NCBI GenBank assembly: GCA_031277535.1
Contig: JAITMD010000016.1
Location: forward strand, 162,123 to 226,122
Origin: Flavobacteriaceae bacterium
Lineage (GTDB): Bacteria > Bacteroidota > Bacteroidia > Flavobacteriales > Flavobacteriaceae
Length of the DNA: 64,000 nt
Direction: 5' to 3'
Position 1 is the stretch's first letter. Each line of letters opens with the position of its first letter. Shown here piece after piece: positions 27,829 through 36,774 of this stretch. A program made the position numbers and the translations under genes. The notes beneath the pieces were generated by a model, which was not told the origin of the DNA, ran no database searches, and saw nothing but the letters and a program-made list of their open reading frames with translations.

Positions 27829-28428
27829 TTATTTTAAGGCAGATATAAGTTGTTCTTCTACAAATTCCCAATTAATTATATTCCATAGTTCTGCCACAAA
27901 CTGAGCTCTTGCATTCCTATGATCAATATAATAAGCGTGCTCCCAAACATCTATTGTTAGTAATGGAATTTGTTTATTTGTTAGAGGCGTATCAGCATCC
28001 TTTAAAGGAATTATATCAAGTTGTTTGTCTTCAGTAAGCACTAACCATACCCATCCCGAACCAAATAGCTTTATAGCTTTTTCACTGAATAAAGCTTTGA
28101 ATTCTTCAAATGAGCCATATTTCTCAATAATTCTTTTTTCTATTTCACCATTAGGTTTTTGTTCTTTTTTGTCTGATAAACAATTCCAGAAAAAACTATG
28201 ATTAAAATGTTGTGCAGCATTATTAAAAACGGGAGTATCGTTTGTCTTAGAACTTTCTATTATAATGTCTATTAACGTTAAGTTTTCATAAATGCTATTC
28301 TTTACCAAATTATTAAGATTGTTAACATATGTTTGATGGTGTTTTCCATAATGATAAGTAAATCCTTCTGCTGTTATGGTAGGTGCTAACGCATCGTCTT
28401 TAAATGCTAATTGTGGTAATTTGAACAT
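27829..28428 (-). CDS. sodB: Superoxide dismutase, iron type
   Basis: A 199-residue Fe/Mn-family superoxide dismutase that converts superoxide to oxygen and peroxide. Metal ligands are His26 (YHYGKHH), His77 (AAQHFNHSFFW) and the Asp and His of DVWEHAYY near residue 160. The Gln in NAAQ and the FFWNCL segment speak for the iron-dependent subgroup. There is no signal peptide, so it is cytosolic. The ATG at 28428 gives the normal N-terminus (MFKLPQL). The gene stands alone, convergent with the acetyltransferase and divergent from the SusC-like gene. Confidence 0.93.
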   Translation of the reverse strand: MFKLPQLAFKDDALAPTITAEGFTYHYGKHHQTYVNNLNNLVKNSIYENLTLIDIIIESSKTNDTPVFNNAAQHFNHSFFWNCLSDKKEQKPNGEIEKRIIEKYGSFEEFKALFSEKAIKLFGSGWVWLVLTEDKQLDIIPLKDADTPLTNKQIPLLTIDVWEHAYYIDHRNARAQFVAELWNIINWEFVEEQLISALK

Positions 28429-28649
28429 AATATGTGAGTGTTTGTTTATTATTGTGTAGCAAATGTATTGTTTTAGATTTGTCTAAAAAAATATTTAGTC
28501 AAAAATAATTAAATATTGTTGGTAATGTAAACATAACATTCTTTCATAATTCGTTAATCTATGAAATGAATAATTCTATAATCTATTTATTTGTTTTGCG
28601 TCATTATTGAAACGATAAGTTTCTCAAACTAAACAACACAACATTTAGT

Positions 28650-31600
28650 ATGAAAAGAATTAAACGCAATTATCAAAATGCATTTTATGTTATGGCAACT
28701 ATGTTGGTATTACAAACCAATGTGGCTAAGGCAGCTGTAAATGAATTTTCTGTTTCTACAGTAACAACTGAACAGCAAAAAGGAATTATTAAAGGAAAAG
28801 TTGTTGATGCAACCGGAGGAGCTTTACCAGGGGCTGTGATCCGTATTGTTGGTCAAGAGTCTGGTGTAAATGCTGATTTGGATGGAAATTTTTCTATTTC
28901 TTTAAAAGAAGATAAATCAAGTGTTGATATTACTGTTACTTTTTTAGGATTTAAAAATCAAACAATAAAAGCAAAAGCTGGGGATTTTTTGAATGTTAGA
29001 TTGACAGAGGATAACAGTATGTTGAATGAAGTTGTAGTTACAGCTTTAGGTATAAAAAGAGAAGAAAAACAGTTGGGGTATTCTCAGCAAACGCTAAAGT
29101 CTGAAGATTTGAACAATGCACGCTCAAATAACTGGACTGACGAATTAAAAGGAAAAGTAGCTGGATTAACTACTTTGTCTTCAAATTCAGGACCTATGAA
29201 TTCTGCTAATATTAAGCTGCGTGGAGATCGTAATATTGATTTTTCTGGTAATTACGCTTTAATTGTTGTAGATGGAGTTATTGTAAATGCAGACAACTTT
29301 TCTAAATCGGGAAATAATTCTTACATCAGTGGAGATGCTCCTGTAGATTATGGTAATGCTATTGCAGATTTGAATCCAGATGACATCGAGAGTATTACAG
29401 TACTAAAGGGACCTGGAGCGGCAGCATTATATGGTTCACGTGCTGGGAATGGTGCATTGATGATTACTACAAAATCTGGTAAAAAAGGAAAGAAAGGTTT
29501 AGGTGTTAGTATTAACTCTAATGTAAGTTTTGATGTGATTCAAAAATGGCCAGATTATCAGTATGAATATGGTCAGGGTACAGGAAAGAGTATTAATAAA
29601 GATGGTAAACCATACTATTCATATGGAGTATCTGAAGATGGAGCAAATACAGGAAGTACAAGTAGTGCTTTTGGTCCTAAGTTTGATGGACAGTATTATT
29701 TTCAATATAATCCTACAACAGAAACACAAGGTACAGAGAGAACTTTATGGCAACCATATAAAAACAATATCAAAGATTTTTGGCGTACAGGTATCACTAC
29801 TACAAATAGCATAGGACTTTCTGGAGGTAATGATAAAGGAAGTATTCGCTCAACTATTACACACTCTAAAAACGAGTGGATAATGCCTAACACAGGTTTT
29901 GATAGAACAACTATTTCTACAAAAGCTAAATATGAAGTAGCAAAAGGAGTAACAGTAAATTCTAATGTAAGTTATTCGAATAGAAAAAGTGATAATCTTC
30001 CAAGTACAGGATATGGTAATCAAACGATTAGTTACTTTATGATTTTCCAGAATCCAAACGTTGATTTAAACTGGTACAAACCTATTTGGAAACAAGGAAA
30101 AGATCAAATAGAACAAATACATCCTTTCAGTTCATATATTGAAAATCCGTATTTAATAGCTTATGAAACTACTAATGGTGTAAATGCAAATACATTAACA
30201 GGTAGCTTGTCTGCTGATATTGATTTAGCTCCTAAGTTAAAATTAATGGTACGCGGTGCTTTAAATTCGCGTAATGATAAACGTGAAGAAAGACGACCAT
30301 TTAATACAGTGTCGTATGGTCGTGGGTATTTTAAAACACAACAAATCAACTTTACTGAAATAAATACTGACTTCTTATTGAGTTATACAGAAAACGGAAA
30401 AGGTAGTTTATTTAATTATAGTGCTTCTGTTGGAGGGAATATGTTAGATTCTAAGTGGCACAGTATTTCTAATTCTGTAAATGGATTGGTAACACCAGGT
30501 GTTTATATGTTAGCTAATGGTATAGATAAACCAAGTGTTGGTATTGGAAGTGAGAATAAAAAGGTTAATTCTTTATATGGAATGGCTACTTTCGGTTATA
30601 AGAATATGATTTTTGTGGATGCTACTTTACGTAACGATTGGTCAAGTACATTACATAAAGGTAATTGGTCATTTATGTATCCATCAGTAAATACAAGTTT
30701 TGTGTTAAGCGATATGTTGCCAATGCCTTCTTTTATTGATTATTCTAAATTGAGAGTTTCTTATGCTGAAGTAGGGAATGGAACTGAGCCAAATAGAACG
30801 AAATCGTATTATAATAATAGCGATTTCCCAAGTTCAGCACTATCGCCAAGTATGTTGTATAATACAGATTTGAAACCTGTAAGAACAAATAGTTTTGAAA
30901 TAGGATATGAGCATAGAATGTTTAAAAATCGCTTAGGTTTTGATGTAACATTGTATGAAACAAGAACACATAATCAGATTATTATAGTACCACTGAATTG
31001 GGCTACAGGATATTCAAGTGCTATATTAAATACTGGAATTGTTCGAAATAGAGGTATTGAGCTTGTGGTAAATGCAACACCTATCAAAACCAAAAACTTT
31101 ACTTGGAATACAACAGTAAACTGGGCTAAGAATCAGAACCGTATTTTAGAATTGGCTGATGAATTTGAAGGAGGAGATCAACAAGTTTTAGCAGAGGCTG
31201 GTACAGCTCAGATTATTGGTAAAGTAGGTGGTACAACAGGAGACATGTATGGATATAAGTTTGTTCGTAACGATGAAGGAAAGATTGTGTATACTGATAA
31301 AGGGCTTCCTGTTCAATCAAAAGAAATTGAATATATAGGTAGTGCGTATGCTGACTTTACAGCGGGTTGGGTAAATACATTGAAGTATAAAAATTTCACA
31401 TTTAGTTTCACTTTAGACGGTTCTTTTGGAGGAAAAGTATATTCTCAAACTCATCACAAAATGTCTGAACAAGGAAAACTGAAACATACTTTAGCAGGAC
31501 GTGAAGAAGGGTTTATTATTGGAGATGGGGTAGTGCTAAACAAAGATGGATCGTATTCTCCAAACACTACTAAGGTTAACCCTGCTGATTTTTATGGAGA

Positions 31601-31886
31601 GTATTACAGAAGAGCAAACTTAGAGTCAAATACTTTTGATGCAACTTATGTTAAGTTACGTGATATTACTTTAGAGTATAGCTTCCCTAAAAAAACTTTA
31701 GAACGTCTGAAATTAACGAGATTGTCTATGTCTGTATACGGAAGAAACTTATTGACAATTTCGGACTTTCCAATGTTCGATCCAGAAACAGCCGCTTTAA
31801 ACTCTGGAGGTATGATGCCAGGTGTAGAAATGGGACAAATGCCATCACCTGCAACGTACGGACTTAACCTTAAATTAGAATTTTAA
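28650..31886 (+). CDS. SusC/RagA-family TonB-linked outer membrane protein
   Basis: A 1078-residue receptor. The N-terminus carries a long signal sequence, then a carboxypeptidase-like domain (IIKGKVVDATGGALPGAVI, residues about 48-125), the SusC signature region (LNEVVVTALGIKREEKQLGY), a plug (residues about 140-275, DPDDIESITVLKGPGAAALYGS-like, here NPDDIESITVLKGPGAAALY) and a C-terminal beta-barrel ending MPSPATYGLNLKLEF. The following SusD gene starts five bases after the stop. SusCD pairs take up glycans, peptides or other large ligands. The downstream phosphoesterase suggests a phosphorylated substrate here. No anti-sigma or hybrid two-component gene is adjacent. Confidence 0.93.
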   Translation: MKRIKRNYQNAFYVMATMLVLQTNVAKAAVNEFSVSTVTTEQQKGIIKGKVVDATGGALPGAVIRIVGQESGVNADLDGNFSISLKEDKSSVDITVTFLGFKNQTIKAKAGDFLNVRLTEDNSMLNEVVVTALGIKREEKQLGYSQQTLKSEDLNNARSNNWTDELKGKVAGLTTLSSNSGPMNSANIKLRGDRNIDFSGNYALIVVDGVIVNADNFSKSGNNSYISGDAPVDYGNAIADLNPDDIESITVLKGPGAAALYGSRAGNGALMITTKSGKKGKKGLGVSINSNVSFDVIQKWPDYQYEYGQGTGKSINKDGKPYYSYGVSEDGANTGSTSSAFGPKFDGQYYFQYNPTTETQGTERTLWQPYKNNIKDFWRTGITTTNSIGLSGGNDKGSIRSTITHSKNEWIMPNTGFDRTTISTKAKYEVAKGVTVNSNVSYSNRKSDNLPSTGYGNQTISYFMIFQNPNVDLNWYKPIWKQGKDQIEQIHPFSSYIENPYLIAYETTNGVNANTLTGSLSADIDLAPKLKLMVRGALNSRNDKREERRPFNTVSYGRGYFKTQQINFTEINTDFLLSYTENGKGSLFNYSASVGGNMLDSKWHSISNSVNGLVTPGVYMLANGIDKPSVGIGSENKKVNSLYGMATFGYKNMIFVDATLRNDWSSTLHKGNWSFMYPSVNTSFVLSDMLPMPSFIDYSKLRVSYAEVGNGTEPNRTKSYYNNSDFPSSALSPSMLYNTDLKPVRTNSFEIGYEHRMFKNRLGFDVTLYETRTHNQIIIVPLNWATGYSSAILNTGIVRNRGIELVVNATPIKTKNFTWNTTVNWAKNQNRILELADEFEGGDQQVLAEAGTAQIIGKVGGTTGDMYGYKFVRNDEGKIVYTDKGLPVQSKEIEYIGSAYADFTAGWVNTLKYKNFTFSFTLDGSFGGKVYSQTHHKMSEQGKLKHTLAGREEGFIIGDGVVLNKDGSYSPNTTKVNPADFYGEYYRRANLESNTFDATYVKLRDITLEYSFPKKTLERLKLTRLSMSVYGRNLLTISDFPMFDPETAALNSGGMMPGVEMGQMPSPATYGLNLKLEF

Positions 31887-31891
31887 TCACC

Positions 31892-33340
31892 ATGAAAAAA
31901 TACTTTAGAAATATAGTAATTGCTTGTTCTGTTATTACATTAGCTTTAGGTACTGCTTGTACTGCTGATTTTGAAGAAACAAATACAGATCCAAATAGAT
32001 TACAAGAAATTAGTCCTTCTACTTTATTAAATCCGATGATTTATGAGGTAGCAACGCACAATATGTACCGCAGTTGGTCTCACAATAGCGAGATTATGCA
32101 AGATATAGTTTCATTTCCTCAAACGTCTTATGGTATACAGCATTACTATTTTAGCGATAATATAGGTTCGTCTTCTTGGAATGCGTACTACCGATATATG
32201 AAAACAGCACGTGATATGGAAGCAGCTGCTGTAAAAAAACAAGATGTTAATTATCAGGCAATAGCTATTACTATGCGTGTTTGGATGGCTGCGAATCTGG
32301 TAGATTTATTTGGAGATGTACCTTATTTTGAAAGTGGTCAAGCAGCAGAAGGAAATATCTATCCTGCATTTGACGATCAAGTAAAAATATATGAGAGTTT
32401 ATTTGCTGATTTAGAAAAAGCAAACAGTTTATTTGATGTAAAGAAACCAATGATTTATTACCCAGATGCATTGTTTGCTAATGATATTGTAAAGTGGCAA
32501 AAGTTTACCAATAGTTTACACTTAAGATTATTGTTGCGTACATCCAACAAACCGCAGACAGACGCATACAACAAGATGATTGCAATAATTAACAATCCAA
32601 CAAAGTATCCTATTATTAGTTCTGCTTTGGATGAGGCAACATTCAATATTACAGGTGTAGTACCTAATGTTTCTCCTTGGAGTCGTATTCAAGATTTTAC
32701 ACTTGGATTAAAGATGGCTTCGTTCTTTGTTGATAATCTGAACAATATGAATGATCCACGTAGAGTGGTGTTTGCTACTCAAGCGACACGTACAGAAAAC
32801 AAGAAAAAAGTAGAAATAGGGTATAAGGGTATTCCAAGTGCATTTGAAGGTAGTGATGCTCAGTTTGATTACGATGCATCAACTTTAAATAATATTATGG
32901 CAAAAAATCCTACAAAAACTCCAATGCTAACTTATTCAGAAGTATTATTTATGAAAGCTGAGTTGGCACAAAAAGGTTATTTAACAGGAGGAAAAGAACT
33001 GTATGAGCAAGCTGTTACAGAAGCAATGAAATTCTACTTAATTGAGATGCCTGTTGATTATTTTAAAAATTCATCTACAGAATATAATGGTACATTAGAG
33101 CGCATTATGCTACAGAAATATTATGCATTGTATATGAATGATTATCAACAATGGTTTGAATATAAACGTACAGGTTTCCCTGTATTGCCAAAAACGAAAT
33201 CTATGTTGAACGATGCTAAGATGCCTTCTCGTTTTCCTTATCCATTAGATATTCGTACAAAGAATAAATCAAACTATGAAAAGCAAGTAGCTAAGATGGG
33301 AGAAGATAATATTAATGTAAAAATCTGGTGGCAAAACTAA
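31892..33340 (+). CDS. SusD/RagB-family surface lipoprotein
   Basis: A 482-residue lipoprotein with a lipobox (LALGTACTAD, lipidated Cys23). The mature start ADFEETNTDPNRL is typical of the SusD-like group 2 family. The helical TPR-like scaffold is recognisable (YYRYMKTARDMEAAAVKKQD, NYQAIAITMRVWMAANLVDLFGDVPYFES in two helices) and the C-terminal MLNDAKMPSRFPYPLDIRTKN is also family-typical. It forms the lid that captures the ligand for the SusC partner. It is nine bases ahead of the phosphoesterase gene, so the three genes form one operon. Confidence 0.92.
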   Translation: MKKYFRNIVIACSVITLALGTACTADFEETNTDPNRLQEISPSTLLNPMIYEVATHNMYRSWSHNSEIMQDIVSFPQTSYGIQHYYFSDNIGSSSWNAYYRYMKTARDMEAAAVKKQDVNYQAIAITMRVWMAANLVDLFGDVPYFESGQAAEGNIYPAFDDQVKIYESLFADLEKANSLFDVKKPMIYYPDALFANDIVKWQKFTNSLHLRLLLRTSNKPQTDAYNKMIAIINNPTKYPIISSALDEATFNITGVVPNVSPWSRIQDFTLGLKMASFFVDNLNNMNDPRRVVFATQATRTENKKKVEIGYKGIPSAFEGSDAQFDYDASTLNNIMAKNPTKTPMLTYSEVLFMKAELAQKGYLTGGKELYEQAVTEAMKFYLIEMPVDYFKNSSTEYNGTLERIMLQKYYALYMNDYQQWFEYKRTGFPVLPKTKSMLNDAKMPSRFPYPLDIRTKNKSNYEKQVAKMGEDNINVKIWWQN

Positions 33341-33349
33341 TAGTAGGTC

Positions 33350-34864
33350 ATGACAAATAGAAGAGGATTTTTAAAAAATATTGCGCTTACAGCTGGAGGT
33401 TTTTCATTATTGTCTATTGATGATATAAAAGCTGAAGAGGTTGTAGTGGAGAGTAAGTTGAATGAAGGAGGTTTTAGTGGTTATAACACAATTGTTATCA
33501 ATGGTAAGGTACAGGTTGGAGCAATAGGGGTGGCTAATGTAGTTGTTTCTGATGGAATACAGGTAGTAAAGACAAATAGTAAGGGAGAGTTTAACTTTGT
33601 TACTTCAACGAAGAGTAATTTTGTATTCTTATCTATTCCGGCAGGTTATGAGATTAAGAAACAGAAGAATGGAGCAGCAGATTTTTTCTATCGTATTGAT
33701 AAAAGCAAGTCACAGCAAACAGTTTCTTTTCAATTAGATAAATTAAAAGAATCCGACTTAACACATCATTTTATTGTGTGGGCAGATCCTCAGATTCAAA
33801 AAGAAGATGAAGCAGCAATGCTATTAGCAGAAACTGTTCCAGATACAATAGAAACAATAAAGAGCTTACCTTCAAAGAATGTTTTTGGAATTGGTTGTGG
33901 TGACTTGGTATGGGACAGACATGATTTGTTTGAAAGTTATAACCAAGCTGTACTAAATACAGGTATTCCCTTTTTTCAAGTGTTTGGCAATCACGATGCT
34001 GATTTAGAACAACGAAGTGATGAATATTCAACCACTACATTTAATAAAATGTATGGACCACAGTATTATTCTTTTAATAGAGGTTTAGTACATTACATTG
34101 TTTTAGATAATGTGTTTTTTATTGGTAAAGGAAAAGAGTATATTGGTTATATCACAGAAGAACAATTAGCTTGGTTAGAACGAGATTTACAGTTTGTACC
34201 AAAAGGTAGTACTGTAGTTGTAGCACAACATATTCCTTCTTATACTAATTTTTTTGAACGTAATCCCCAAAGTAGCTCTATGGGAGCTATGGTAAATAAT
34301 AGAGAGCATCTGTATAAAATATTGGCAGATTACAAAGTGCATATGATGTCTGGGCATACTCATTTTAATGAGAATATTGTGTTGAAAGATAATCTATATG
34401 AACATTGTCATGGTACAGTATGTGGTGCTTGGTGGAGCGGACCTATATGTTTTGACGGTACTCCAGGAGGTTATGGAGTTTATAGTGTATCAGGAGCAGA
34501 TATTCAGTGGTATTATAAAGGAACAGGCTTAGATAAAAACGTACAATTTAGAGTTTATAAACCCAACGAAGCTAAAGATTTTAAGGGAAGTTGGTGTGTT
34601 AATATTTGGAATTGGGATCCTGAGTGGAAAGCTTATTATTACGAAGATGGAGTACGTAAAGGAGACTTAGTGCAAGTAACAGGAAGAGATCCATTGAGTG
34701 TAAAACTACATGAAGGACCTAAATTACCAGAAAGAAGAAAGTGGGTTGAACCTGAACTAACAGATCATCTATTTTTGTTTAATCCTACCAAAGGATGCAA
34801 ACAAGTACGTGTTGATGTAGTAGATCGTTTTGGACGGGTATACTCAGAGAGTTTGATAGTTTAA
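33350..34864 (+). CDS. Exported calcineurin-like phosphoesterase
   Basis: A 504-residue metallophosphoesterase. The N-terminus MTNRRGFLKNIALTAGG is a twin-arginine export signal. Residues about 40-130 form a beta-sandwich, 137-380 the metal-binding core and 390-504 a second C-terminal domain, the layout of phosphoesterases with MetallophosN and MetallophosC domains. Metal-site motifs are Asp146 in ADPQ (a Gln where most members have His), GDLVWD (Asp185), GNHD (214-216), QH (His294) and GHTH (336, 338). It probably cleaves phosphate from substrates at the cell surface or in the periplasm for the SusCD system it is cotranscribed with. Mono- versus diesterase activity is not predictable. Confidence 0.88.
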   Translation: MTNRRGFLKNIALTAGGFSLLSIDDIKAEEVVVESKLNEGGFSGYNTIVINGKVQVGAIGVANVVVSDGIQVVKTNSKGEFNFVTSTKSNFVFLSIPAGYEIKKQKNGAADFFYRIDKSKSQQTVSFQLDKLKESDLTHHFIVWADPQIQKEDEAAMLLAETVPDTIETIKSLPSKNVFGIGCGDLVWDRHDLFESYNQAVLNTGIPFFQVFGNHDADLEQRSDEYSTTTFNKMYGPQYYSFNRGLVHYIVLDNVFFIGKGKEYIGYITEEQLAWLERDLQFVPKGSTVVVAQHIPSYTNFFERNPQSSSMGAMVNNREHLYKILADYKVHMMSGHTHFNENIVLKDNLYEHCHGTVCGAWWSGPICFDGTPGGYGVYSVSGADIQWYYKGTGLDKNVQFRVYKPNEAKDFKGSWCVNIWNWDPEWKAYYYEDGVRKGDLVQVTGRDPLSVKLHEGPKLPERRKWVEPELTDHLFLFNPTKGCKQVRVDVVDRFGRVYSESLIV

Positions 34865-34871
34865 TGAAGAG

Positions 34872-34903
34872 AAAAAGAAGAGCCAACAGCTCTTCTTTTT
34901 TTT
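34872..34903 (+). terminator. Terminator after the phosphoesterase gene
   Basis: AAAAAGAAGAGC - CAACA - GCTCTTCTTTTT, a perfect 12-bp stem with a long T-run. Confidence 0.93.
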
Positions 34904-34959
34904 GTTTATATAAGGGATGATACTAACTCATCCCTTCTTTTTTTGCCTTTGATTATCGA

Positions 34960-35062
34960 GTGGTCGGCATGTGGTCGGCATGTGATCGGCATATGGTTGG
35001 CATAAATCTTCGGATTCGATGCCAATCACATACCTATCACCATGCAATCATATGGCTATGAC
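34960..35062. repeat. 103-bp hairpin element of eight 11-bp units
   Basis: Four direct 11-mers (GTGGTCGGCAT twice, GTGATCGGCAT, ATGGTTGGCAT; 34960-35003), a 15-base centre (35004-35018) and four 11-bp segments in inverse sense (ATGCCAATCAC, ATACCTATCAC, CATGCAATCAT, ATGGCTATGAC; 35019-35062). The two inner unit pairs match at 9-10 of 11 positions counting G-U; the outer pairs are poorer. The centre AATC-TTCG-GATT is a UUCG tetraloop stem, so the RNA would make one long capped hairpin. It lies between two terminators and outside any gene. Confidence 0.75.
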
Positions 35063-35113
35063 AAGAAAATTGATTAGACTTTTAAACTTTTTTTGTAGAA
35101 TAAAAGGATATAA

Positions 35114-35151
35114 AAAAAGCTACTAAGTGTCTAAATACTTAGTAGCTTTTT
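35114..35151. terminator. Bidirectional terminator of the porin-like gene
   Basis: AAAAAGCTACTAAGT - 8-base loop - ACTTAGTAGCTTTTT, a perfect 15-bp stem, symmetrical for both strands. It serves the minus-strand gene ending at 35174. Confidence 0.93.
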
Positions 35152-35173
35152 ATTGATAGTTTAAGTTCCTGTT

Positions 35174-36265
35174 TTAAAATAGAGGTATCATCCAGCGAGC
35201 CCCAATTGCAATTTGACTTTCAGATTGATTACCTATAGTATTATAGTTCTTGTAGTCATAAGTGATGTAATTGTAGGCTGCATATAGGCGTAATTGTTTC
35301 ATTAGTTCCGTTTCAAAAGGATTGTATTCAATAGCTGCCGATATTCCAGTTGATGAATAAGAATTATTGGTATCTAAATCTGTTCTATAATTGTAAACAG
35401 CCTTTACATAAGGAGTCATTTTATTTAATTTGTATTTTAAAGACATCGTTGTTACGTTATCTCTTATATAACTTATAGGCTGTTTATCTGCTATTGTTGG
35501 AAATTGTGTGTCTGTAATATTTCTACTACCATAAATCCAATCTAATTCGGCCATCCAATTACCAGTAGTTAATCTGTTACCTAAAGTAATCCAACTATAA
35601 AATTTGTTGGCATTGTGCTGAAACAAACCATACCCATATCGCACCTGTAAATGATCTTGAAAGAGTTTTCCTTCCCATAAGAATAAACCTGCATAAGCTT
35701 TATTTTTAAATTCTTCTGAAGCAAATTGAGTAGTAGGGGATATAGCTTGTAATTTGAAAGACTGTCCATGTGTTTTGTAGGCTACACTTGCACCAGGGCT
35801 AAATAATTCTATAGAGGAAATAATATTGGTAAATAGATATAAATCTGCACTATTATATGATAATTCCATAGAACCCCAAGCTGTAAATTGTTTACCTAAT
35901 CCAATAGTCCAATGTTCATCTGGGCTGTATTCTAAAAAAGCAAACTCCAAAGCATTAGAGGCTACACTTTCGTTTAAACGATACCTTAGCTGATAGGTCA
36001 CTTTATTTGAAAATACGCCTTTTGCATAGACTCTTGATTGCACCACTCTAAATTTACTTTCATTAGGATCGTATTCTCTTATACGTGTATAGTTTTCGTA
36101 CTTGGAATCCAGATAAACATTTAATTTTCGAGGAGTAGACTGTGTTTCCGTTTTTGTAGATGTATCATTTTGTAATACATCCAATAGTGTTTTGTTTTCA
36201 ATTTGTTGTGCATACATAGCATAATAGCTTACAAAGGAAAACAAGAATAAAAGATTCTTTTTCAT
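35174..36265 (-). CDS. Porin-like outer membrane beta-barrel protein (OprO/P type)
   Basis: A 363-residue protein with a signal peptide (MKKNLLFLFSFVSYYAMYAQ) and a body of alternating aromatic strands. YAKGVFSNKVTYQLRYRLNE, LEFAFLEYSPDEHWTIGLGK and QFTAWGSMELSY resemble the early strands of phosphate-selective porins (OprO/OprP-like). It ends in the hydrophobic strand ARWMIPLF with a C-terminal Phe, as outer membrane barrels do. It points towards the SusCD-phosphoesterase operon. Phosphate selectivity is family-based inference; no lysine ladder can be confirmed from the sequence. The promoter probably lies in the 500-base gap upstream. Confidence 0.72.
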   Translation of the reverse strand: MKKNLLFLFSFVSYYAMYAQQIENKTLLDVLQNDTSTKTETQSTPRKLNVYLDSKYENYTRIREYDPNESKFRVVQSRVYAKGVFSNKVTYQLRYRLNESVASNALEFAFLEYSPDEHWTIGLGKQFTAWGSMELSYNSADLYLFTNIISSIELFSPGASVAYKTHGQSFKLQAISPTTQFASEEFKNKAYAGLFLWEGKLFQDHLQVRYGYGLFQHNANKFYSWITLGNRLTTGNWMAELDWIYGSRNITDTQFPTIADKQPISYIRDNVTTMSLKYKLNKMTPYVKAVYNYRTDLDTNNSYSSTGISAAIEYNPFETELMKQLRLYAAYNYITYDYKNYNTIGNQSESQIAIGARWMIPLF

Positions 36266-36774
36266 AATTCTTTTTTGTTTTTGTTGGTGAGAAGTAGAAC
36301 TAAAATACTTAAAAAAAATGTTAATTGTAAAAAATACTTTTTTAGGGGGCTCTATCTTGTTTTTATTGTTTTAAAAAGAAAATAAACAATAATTAAAATT
36401 AGTCTGGAATAGAAATCAGGGAATGATTGAAATATTTTGTTTTATAAGGAATGAGATTGTATCAATAATCCATGTTAATTGTATGGTTTTTATGATCCAA
36501 AAAATCAATAAATTATGCTATTCTTCAAAAGGATTTCAATTGGGGAATAAAGTAAATACTCAAATACTTTAAGGAGTGAAGTTTTGATGTTTTTATTACG
36601 TAATAATTAATTTTTTCTTAAAAAAAGAGAGATTAATAAAGTGTAATTTAAAATACTCCAAATAAATTTTTCATTCTAAAGTAGATGTGCTACTTTTGCT
36701 ACTCCACAGTATTGTGGGATATTGAAATAGTCTGTATTTTATGTGGTATTGCCACATTAGAAAAGTAAAGTCAT
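36266..36774. other. Divergent intergenic region with the pdhA promoter and leader
   Basis: No coding frame is visible. The stretch is very AT-rich. A -7 box TACTTTTG lies at 36691-36698, giving a transcript start near 36704. The pdhA leader holds two small hairpins: CCACA-GTAT-TGTGG (36704-36717) and ATGTGG-TATTG-CCACAT (36741-36757). Confidence 0.6.
36691..36698 (+). promoter_or_regulatory. -7 box of the pdhA promoter
   Basis: TACTTTTG is an exact TAnnTTTG match; a T-rich stretch (36668-36671) stands at -33. The leader is about 70 bases long. Confidence 0.6.

Noticed and set aside
28650..33340. Classical polysaccharide utilisation locus
   Set aside because: A SusCD pair is present but no glycoside hydrolase, polysaccharide lyase, sulfatase or hybrid sensor is adjacent.
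34960..35062. CRISPR array
   Set aside because: Units are 11 bp with no spacers and half are inverted; no cas genes are present.
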